Shown here: positions 59,030 to 64,000 of the stretch, one piece after another
How positions within the stretch are numbered: the first letter of the stretch is position 1
Layout of the letters: each line of letters starts with the position of its first letter
Source of the DNA: Chloroflexota bacterium
Lineage (GTDB): Bacteria > Chloroflexota > UBA11872 > VXNJ01
Length of the DNA: 64,000 nt
Direction: 5' to 3'
Assembly (NCBI GenBank): GCA_026707405.1
Contig: JAPOWW010000010.1
Coordinates: 51,150-115,149, forward strand
Notes under the pieces: model-generated
Databases searched by the model: none
Seen by the model: only the letters and a program-made list of their open reading frames with translations
Told to the model about the DNA's origin: nothing
Program-made: the position numbers and the translations under genes

Positions 59030-59653
59030 CTAGCTCGCTCCGGCACTGACGGCCTTGCCGGTCATGGGAACGAACGCCACAGGCCCCAGGTTCCGGGTAC
59101 GCAGCCCCCTCTTGCGGCGCTCGGCCAGCAATAAGTCCTGCGTCGAACCGGCGGCGCCGACCGGCGCGATGAGGCGCCCTCCTATGGCGAGCTGTTCGAT
59201 AAGCGGCTTCGGAATATGGTCCGGCGCGGCCGTGACGATAATTGCGCTGAACGGTGAATGCTCCTCCCAGCCCATGTAACCATCGCCTACGGACAATAGA
59301 ACGTCCTCATAACCCGCGCGCGCCAGGTTTTCCGCTGCCCACTTTGCCAGTTTCGGGCTGATCTCGATGCTGAAAACCCGGGCTCCAAGCTCCGCCAGCA
59401 CCGCCGCCTGGTATCCCGAGCCGGTGCCCACCTCGAGCACCCTGTCCTGAGATTTGATTCGCGCTGCCTCGGTCATGTGAGCTACGACGAGCGGCTGCGA
59501 AATGGTCTGGTCTTCGCCGATGGGAAGCGGACGGTTCTCGAATGCAAACTCCAGATGCTCGGGGCGAACGAACTCGTCTCTGGGCACGCGTTGCATTGCC
59601 TTGAGCACGGCTTTCGACTTGATGCCGCACCGCTTAAGCTCCCGAATCAACAT
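59030..59653 (-). CDS. pcm: Protein-L-isoaspartate O-methyltransferase
   Basis: 207 aa, standard length. 'VPRDEFV', 'ENRPLPIGEDQTISQPLVVAHMTE' and 'DRVLEVGTGSGYQAAVLAEL' (SAM motif I) are diagnostic of PCMT, as is 'IVTAAPDHIPKPLIEQLAIGGRLIAPVG'. It methylates L-isoaspartyl residues for protein repair in the cytoplasm. It is upstream of no obvious partner; a GNAT gene precedes it by 65 bp on the same strand. Confidence 0.95.
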   Translation of the reverse strand: MLIRELKRCGIKSKAVLKAMQRVPRDEFVRPEHLEFAFENRPLPIGEDQTISQPLVVAHMTEAARIKSQDRVLEVGTGSGYQAAVLAELGARVFSIEISPKLAKWAAENLARAGYEDVLLSVGDGYMGWEEHSPFSAIIVTAAPDHIPKPLIEQLAIGGRLIAPVGAAGSTQDLLLAERRKRGLRTRNLGPVAFVPMTGKAVSAGAS

Positions 59654-59718
59654 GCGAGCGTTCCGTTCGAGCGTTTAGACAACAAGCAGGCCGCGCATCG
59701 GCCCCATCCCCGAACACT

Positions 59719-60177
59719 TCAACTGCCCGCGTCGCTCTCTGCGGCAGGCCCCTCGTCTTCCTCAAGCCGCTTACCCATGCTGACCACGTCATCCACCGAA
59801 TACCCGACCGCCCTGTAAAACTTCACCACGTCAGTGTTCGAAGTTCTGACCTGTAAATTGATTTTGGGACAACCCATCGCTCTCAAGCGGCCCTCGGCCT
59901 CTTGCATTAGACGGCGCCCAAAGCCTCTATTGCGGCAATCCGCGGCGACCGCGAGATAGTTGATCCAACCCCGATGTCCCTCGTATCCGGCCATCACCGT
60001 GGCGACCAGCCGGGCGCCCAACGATCCCACCAGAAACATGTCCCGTTGAACGCGTAACTTGCGCCCGATATCTTTCACAGGATCGTTCCATGGCGTGACC
60101 AGCCCGCACTCTCGCCACAGATTCACCACGGCCTCTTGGTCGGACTCCTCGTAGCTCCGGATCTCCAGTTCCGTCAC
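59719..60177 (-). CDS. GNAT family acetyltransferase (YpeA-like)
   Basis: 152 aa from the GTG at 60177 ('TELEIRSYEESDQEAVVNLW'), which matches the YpeA start; the frame extends ten codons upstream without similarity. 'GLVTPWNDPVKDIGRKL' and 'VMAGYEGHRGWINYLAV' are characteristic. 'CRNRGFGRRLMQEAE' is the acetyl-CoA P-loop and 'CPKINLQVRTSNTDVVKFYRAVGY' the C-terminal motif. Its acceptor is unknown. Confidence 0.9.
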   Translation of the reverse strand: MTELEIRSYEESDQEAVVNLWRECGLVTPWNDPVKDIGRKLRVQRDMFLVGSLGARLVATVMAGYEGHRGWINYLAVAADCRNRGFGRRLMQEAEGRLRAMGCPKINLQVRTSNTDVVKFYRAVGYSVDDVVSMGKRLEEDEGPAAESDAGS

Positions 60178-60335
60178 GCCCGGCCCCCATGACCACGTCA
60201 CCGGCAATCAAAACTCGATCTGCAAGCCAAGTCGATACTACACGCCGTGAAAAACGGCGACGGAAGCCCCTTTGGAAGCCTGACGTTCTAAGACTTGCTG
60301 TTTGGCTGGCGGGATATGTAACTAAGCGCCCCGGC

Positions 60336-60995
60336 CTATTCCGACATTGGGCGCCTGAGCAGCCCCCACCCCAGATGTACGGCCCAAGCCGTCCAAAACA
60401 GGTAGCACACTCTGGAGATTGTGAAGCCGGTCGCGACCAGGCTCGAATCTCCTACCGCAATGAGAAAGCCGATCAGGGCGACCGCCGAAGCCAGGGCGGC
60501 TATCAACGCCGCGATCTTGTTGAAATCTTCCCTGGTTGCGATGCCTACGCTGAAGACGAGGAATCCCAGGGAGATGCCAACTCCGGACAGCAGAGTGATC
60601 CCCAGTCTGACCGCGTAGACGGACTCTGCAACCTGAACGGCGTCCGCGCTGGTCGCGTCAGCCATCACGAGGTTTAGCCCTTGGGCCGTGATCCATCCGA
60701 TGGTGCCGATCCCAATCCCGGCAAGGCCGATCCGCGTCAGAGAGTCGCCGTCGCCGCCTCTCAAATTCGATTGCAAGACGTAGATGCCGAATGTCGTCCA
60801 GATCAGCCCGACCGCGATAATCAGCACGGTGAGTTTCGTCAAAACCGCGTTACCCGCCAGCGAGTCAATCGTGGCCATTGCATCGCTGGGGTCCGCGCTT
60901 GCAATAAATAGGCCGCTCGGCTGTATCAGAAAGAAAATCAGCGCCAGCAGCGGCCCGAGAAATAACGCCAAACCGCCGAGTTTGTTCAACGACAT
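60336..60995 (-). CDS. Hypothetical six-helix membrane protein
   Basis: 219 aa from ATG 60995, which has GGTGGGAG just upstream; the open frame extends to 61127 but that part is not hydrophobic. Six or so TM segments are visible ('LGGLALFLGPLLALIFFLI', 'LTVLIIAVGLIWTTFGIYVL', 'IGLAGIGIGTIGWITAQGL', 'LGITLLSGVGISLGFLVFSV', 'IAALIAALASAVALIGFLIA', 'VCYLFWTAWAVHLGWGLL'). I do not recognise the family. It is divergent from the amino-acid ABC operon. Confidence 0.7.
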   Translation of the reverse strand: MSLNKLGGLALFLGPLLALIFFLIQPSGLFIASADPSDAMATIDSLAGNAVLTKLTVLIIAVGLIWTTFGIYVLQSNLRGGDGDSLTRIGLAGIGIGTIGWITAQGLNLVMADATSADAVQVAESVYAVRLGITLLSGVGISLGFLVFSVGIATREDFNKIAALIAALASAVALIGFLIAVGDSSLVATGFTISRVCYLFWTAWAVHLGWGLLRRPMSE

Positions 60996-61136
60996 CGCTC
61001 CCACCTCTACCCCCTTGATCCTTGCAGCTGCGGCGCTACTCACCGCAATGCCAGCGGCTTCCGCCGCGAATTCTATACAAAACCATGACAAACACCTGTG
61101 ATGGGTGTTTATATGCCCGAAATTCACCGAAGTTAT

Positions 61137-61166
61137 TTGACAGAGGTACGCCGCAAGTCGTACGTT
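61137..61166 (+). promoter_or_regulatory. Possible promoter of the amino-acid ABC operon
   Basis: A perfect TTGACA, an 18-base spacer and a weak TACGTT lie about 60 bp upstream of the aapJ-like GTG. An inverted repeat AACACC...GGTGTT (61091-61109) just upstream could be an operator. The -10 match is poor. Confidence 0.25.
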
Positions 61167-61225
61167 TTGACATTAATAGGTCGGAGTCTGGAAGTGTGTG
61201 CCCCAGAGGCGCAAAAGGAGCGAGC

Positions 61226-62428
61226 GTGTTGTCGAAACTGAAGTTGTTGCTAGTACTGCCCCTTATCGCGATATTCGCGTTGGTGGCGTGCGATGCCAAC
61301 GGAGGCGATGAAGAAGCAATGGCCGAAGCCCAGGGCATGATGACAGAGGCCCAGGGCATGATGACCGAAGCCGAAGGCATGATGGCCGAGGCTGAGGAAA
61401 TGATGGCCGAGGCCGAAGGCATGATGGCCGAAGGCGACGGAATGATGATGGAGAGCCGTCTCGCTACGGTTCAGGGCCGCGGCACGCTCATATGCGCCAG
61501 CCGAAACGACGTCCCCGGCTACGGTTCCCTGGACTCAGCCGGCCGTAACGTAGGTTTCGACATCGACCTTTGCCGCGCGGTTGCGACCGCCGTTCTCGGT
61601 GACCCCGAAGCCATCGAGATCAGGTTGATCACCGCCGCCGAGCGTGGGCCTACCATCCAGTCAGGCGAAGTCGATTTGCTCGTGCGGACCGTCACCTGGA
61701 CGACCTCACGCGACTCGCAGTGGGGCAATTACGTTCACACCACGTTCTACGACGGTCAGGGCTTCATGGTCCCTGCGGATCTGGGTATTACGTCCGCCTA
61801 TGAGCTCGGCGGCGCCTCGGTCTGCGTGACCAGCGGTACGACCACCGAGCTGAACATGGCCGACTTCTTCCGTCAAAACAACCTTGAATACAACCCCAAC
61901 GTGTTCGAGGACACCGATGTCGTGCTTGACGCCTATCAGGAAGGCCAGTGCGATGTCTTCACCAACGACCGTTCGCAGCTCGCGGCTCTCCGCAGCGCGC
62001 TGCCGAACCCTCAGGACCATGTGATCCTCCCGGAGACCATCTCCGAGGAACCCCTTGGTCCAGTGGTGCCGCACGGTGACGAGCAGTGGTTCGACATCGT
62101 CAAGACGGTCATGGCCGGACTGATATACGCCGAGGCTTACGGCATCAACAGCGGCAACGTCGCCAGCATGGCTGCCGGCGACAACGTCAAGGCCAAGCGC
62201 TTGCTCGGTACCGAGGGTACATTCGGCCAGGAGACGCTCGGCCTCTCCCAGACGTTCATGCAGGACGTGATCAACTCCGTGGGCAACTACGGTGAGATCT
62301 ACAACCGCAACCTGGGACCCGAGGGCATCGACCTGCCGCGCGAAGGCGGTCGGAACGCTCTCTGGGCAAACGCCCCGTGCACGGACTGCCCGAAGGGCGG
62401 CCAGATATACGCTCCGCCTCTGCGCTAA
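61226..62428 (+). CDS. aapJ: General L-amino-acid ABC transporter substrate-binding lipoprotein
   Basis: 400 aa. The signal peptide ends in lipobox 'LVAC' (Cys22). Residues 33-75 are six consecutive heptads of the form [AT]E[AG][EQD]xMM, an unusual Met-rich stalk. The binding domain from ~82 ('VQGRGTLICASRNDVPGYGSL', 'NVGFDIDLCRAVATAVLGDPE') and its end ('NALWANAPCTDCPKGGQIY') are AapJ-like. GTG 61226 has AAGGAG five bases upstream, which settles the start. It supplies the downstream AapQM permeases. Confidence 0.92.
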   Translation: MLSKLKLLLVLPLIAIFALVACDANGGDEEAMAEAQGMMTEAQGMMTEAEGMMAEAEEMMAEAEGMMAEGDGMMMESRLATVQGRGTLICASRNDVPGYGSLDSAGRNVGFDIDLCRAVATAVLGDPEAIEIRLITAAERGPTIQSGEVDLLVRTVTWTTSRDSQWGNYVHTTFYDGQGFMVPADLGITSAYELGGASVCVTSGTTTELNMADFFRQNNLEYNPNVFEDTDVVLDAYQEGQCDVFTNDRSQLAALRSALPNPQDHVILPETISEEPLGPVVPHGDEQWFDIVKTVMAGLIYAEAYGINSGNVASMAAGDNVKAKRLLGTEGTFGQETLGLSQTFMQDVINSVGNYGEIYNRNLGPEGIDLPREGGRNALWANAPCTDCPKGGQIYAPPLR

Positions 62429-62441
62429 GAGATTCTCTTAG
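62425..62441 (+). promoter_or_regulatory. Short dyad spanning the aapJ stop codon
   Basis: CTAAGAGA-T-TCTCTTAG is a perfect inverted repeat that includes the TAA stop. It precedes the larger palindrome at 62457-62486. Confidence 0.45.
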
Positions 62442-62456
62442 TAAAAGGGTTCTCGA

Positions 62457-62486
62457 ACAGGGGGATGCGCATGCGCATCCCCCTGT
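62457..62486 (+). promoter_or_regulatory. 30-bp perfect palindrome between aapJ and aapQ
   Basis: ACAGGGGGATGCGCA is followed directly by its reverse complement and then TTTCG. As RNA it forms a very stable hairpin. It could attenuate read-through into the permeases or protect the aapJ mRNA. The following T-run is short, so it is not clearly a terminator. Confidence 0.65.
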
Positions 62487-62544
62487 TTCGTATATGTGCC
62501 AGCGCAACCCTCTGTCCGCGGTATCAGGTCACTAGGTTGAGACC

Positions 62545-63717
62545 GTGCTGAAGCTGCTCTACGTCGATGGCATACCCGTATGGCGCAACATCGTTGTGCT
62601 GCGCTGGGTGGTGCAGATCGTCTCCGCCGTGCTGGTCCTCTCCGCCATCGGTCTGTTCTTTGTCAACGTCTCCAGAGAAATCGAAGCGCGCGAAATCCCG
62701 TTCGGATTCAGCTTCCTCGAACGCGAAGCCCAAATCCCCATTGGGGAAACCATCATTCCTTACGACCCGTCGGACACCTATCTCTACGGCTTGGTCGCGG
62801 CCGCCCTGAACACCCTCAAGGCGTCGATTTTGGGCGTCATTCTCGCCACTCTGTTAGGGATACTCGTCGGAGTCGCCCGCCTGTCGACTAACTGGCTGTT
62901 GAACCGGATCGCCCTGGCTTACATCGAGATATTCCGCAACGTTCCCCTGCTCGTTCAGCTGCTGTTCTGGCTCTTCATTGTGCTCAGTTTGCCCAGGGTT
63001 AGAGACAGTTACGTCCTGTTCGACGCCTTCTATCTCAGCAACAGCGGGTTATATCTGCCCTGGCCGGCCGCGCAGGAGGGATTCTGGCCCTGGGCGGCCG
63101 CGACCGCGATCGGCGTGGTGATCGCCGTTTACGTCGGCCGACGCCTGCGGCAGCGCGAATCCGACACAGGCAAAGCGAGCTATCCGATACTCGCCGGCAT
63201 CGCGATCGCGGTCGGCATTGGCGCGGTCGCCCTGCTCGTGCTCGCTCCCATGACGCTCGAGATTCCCAAGCCCGAAGGCAGGTTCGCGCGTCCGCAGGGC
63301 GGGGCGCAGCTCGGCGGTAGTTTCACTGCGTTGCTGGTTGGACTGGTCATCTATACATCCGCCTTCATAGCCGAAATCGTCAGAGCCGGCATTCAGTCGG
63401 TCACCAAGGGACAGACCGAGGCCGCTAGATCGATGGGTCTGTCGACCTTGCTCACGTTGCGCTACGTCACGTTTCCGCAGGCCCTGCGCGTCATCATCCC
63501 CCCAACCATCAGTCAGTTCCTCAACCTCACCAAGAACTCCAGCCTCGCCGCCGCAATCGGTTACCAGGACCTCGTCAGCGTGGCCAATACCATGACGCAA
63601 ATCGCGCCCGCGATTTCCTTGATCGCCATGGTAATGCTCACCTATCTCGCCATGAGCCTGACCTACTCGTTGATCGGCAACCTCTATAACCGCTCCATCA
63701 GGTTCAAGGGCACGTGA
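62545..63717 (+). CDS. aapQ: General L-amino-acid ABC transporter permease
   Basis: 390-aa AapQ/BztB-type permease. The first helix is near residues 20-45, and the periplasmic loop has 'REIPFGFSFLEREAQIPIGE'. 'ALNTLKASILGVILATLLGILVGVARLS', 'YIEIFRNVPLLVQLLFW' and 'EAARSMGLSTLLTLRYVTFPQALRVIIPP' (EAA-type loop) are diagnostic. The start is GTG 62545. Its stop overlaps the next GTG as GTGA. Confidence 0.93.
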   Translation: MLKLLYVDGIPVWRNIVVLRWVVQIVSAVLVLSAIGLFFVNVSREIEAREIPFGFSFLEREAQIPIGETIIPYDPSDTYLYGLVAAALNTLKASILGVILATLLGILVGVARLSTNWLLNRIALAYIEIFRNVPLLVQLLFWLFIVLSLPRVRDSYVLFDAFYLSNSGLYLPWPAAQEGFWPWAAATAIGVVIAVYVGRRLRQRESDTGKASYPILAGIAIAVGIGAVALLVLAPMTLEIPKPEGRFARPQGGAQLGGSFTALLVGLVIYTSAFIAEIVRAGIQSVTKGQTEAARSMGLSTLLTLRYVTFPQALRVIIPPTISQFLNLTKNSSLAAAIGYQDLVSVANTMTQIAPAISLIAMVMLTYLAMSLTYSLIGNLYNRSIRFKGT

Positions 63718-64000
63718 GCACCGCTATCGGCGCCCGCGCCATGACGCCTCCTCCGCCCCCGCCGGCGTCCACCGTCGGCTACCTGGGATGGCTGCGCCAG
63801 AACTTGTTCAGCTCGTGGGGCAACAGCATCTTGACGGTCGTCCTCGCCGTCGGGCTGGCCTGGATTGCGATAAACCTCGTCGGATGGCTCATCTTCACAG
63901 CCGACTGGGAAGTCATCACCAGCCGGGTTCCCCTATATCTCGTGGGTCTCTACCCAGCCGAAGAGTACTGGCGCCCCCAGGTTTGCATCCTGCTTATCAG
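63714..64000 (+). CDS. aapM: General L-amino-acid ABC transporter permease (3' end outside window)
   Basis: The first 95 codons are present and the right edge cuts the gene. It starts at GTG 63714, overlapping aapQ by four bases. A Pro-rich start ('MTPPPPPPASTVGYLGWLRQ') is followed by 'NLFSSWGNSILTVVLAVGLA' and 'WRPQVCILLI', typical of AapM. The ATPase AapP is expected just beyond the window. Confidence 0.88.
   Translation, partial: MSTAIGARAMTPPPPPPASTVGYLGWLRQNLFSSWGNSILTVVLAVGLAWIAINLVGWLIFTADWEVITSRVPLYLVGLYPAEEYWRPQVCILLI

Overview
The window is GC-rich bacterial DNA with dense, Shine-Dalgarno-led genes and frequent GTG and TTG starts. Three solute-binding lipoproteins carry a low-complexity Val/Glu/Lys stalk ('VEKVVTQIVEK'-type) directly after the lipobox. 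To my knowledge that stalk is characteristic of Chloroflexota. Together with the paralogue-rich content (phytanoyl-CoA dioxygenases, Gfo/Idh oxidoreductases, aldo/keto reductases, class III aminotransferases, amidohydrolases) this suggests a heterotrophic, probably marine or host-associated Chloroflexota member of SAR202 or Caldilinea type. The lineage is an inference. I saw no rRNA, tRNA, CRISPR array, transposase or phage gene.

Layout. 1-6.7 kb (minus): a carbohydrate ABC uptake operon (binding protein, two permeases), a Gfo/Idh oxidoreductase and a large ArsP-type permease fused to VCBS/ASPIC repeats that runs off the left edge. 6.9-12 kb (plus): a second Gfo/Idh enzyme, a secreted Gmad2-like protein, a BNR/sialidase-like protein and a VapBC module with an unusually large antitoxin. 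12.2-17.6 kb: a branched-chain amino-acid-type ABC system, livGFHM on plus and livK convergent on minus. 17.6-18.3 kb: a gene-free cluster of dispersed repeats. 18.3-26.5 kb: an ABC-2 exporter pair, a GSA-aminotransferase-like enzyme, a 2-oxoacid dehydrogenase E1-alpha/E1-beta/E2 operon without E3, and an APH-like kinase. 26.6-30.2 kb: a tandem array of six paralogous lipoproteins of a family I do not recognise; a seventh copy lies at 38.5 kb. 30.5-38.5 kb (plus): a second carbohydrate ABC system, a deacetylase-like gene split by an in-frame TGA, a phytanoyl-CoA dioxygenase and two amidohydrolase-fold proteins. 38.5-44.7 kb (minus): lipoprotein 7, a DegT aminotransferase, an Ldh_2-family dehydrogenase and a second, complete permease-VCBS-ASPIC fusion. 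44.9-49.8 kb (plus): a dimethylformamidase-like protein, a PLP decarboxylase and a class III aminotransferase. 50-54 kb: an RRM protein with a structured leader and terminators, two aldo/keto reductases and a second phytanoyl-CoA dioxygenase. 54-61 kb: a methyltransferase, hydantoinase/oxoprolinase subunits B and A separated by a repeat insertion, Pcm, a GNAT and a membrane protein. 61.2-64 kb (plus): a general L-amino-acid ABC system, cut at the right edge.

The genes describe a scavenger of sugars, sugar acids, amino acids and amides. Uptake systems stand next to oxidoreductases and hydrolases likely to act on the imported compounds. Apart from the HTH-containing antitoxin no transcription factor is present. 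The strongest candidates for something undescribed are the seven-member CX8C lipoprotein family and the two ArsP-VCBS-ASPIC fusions.
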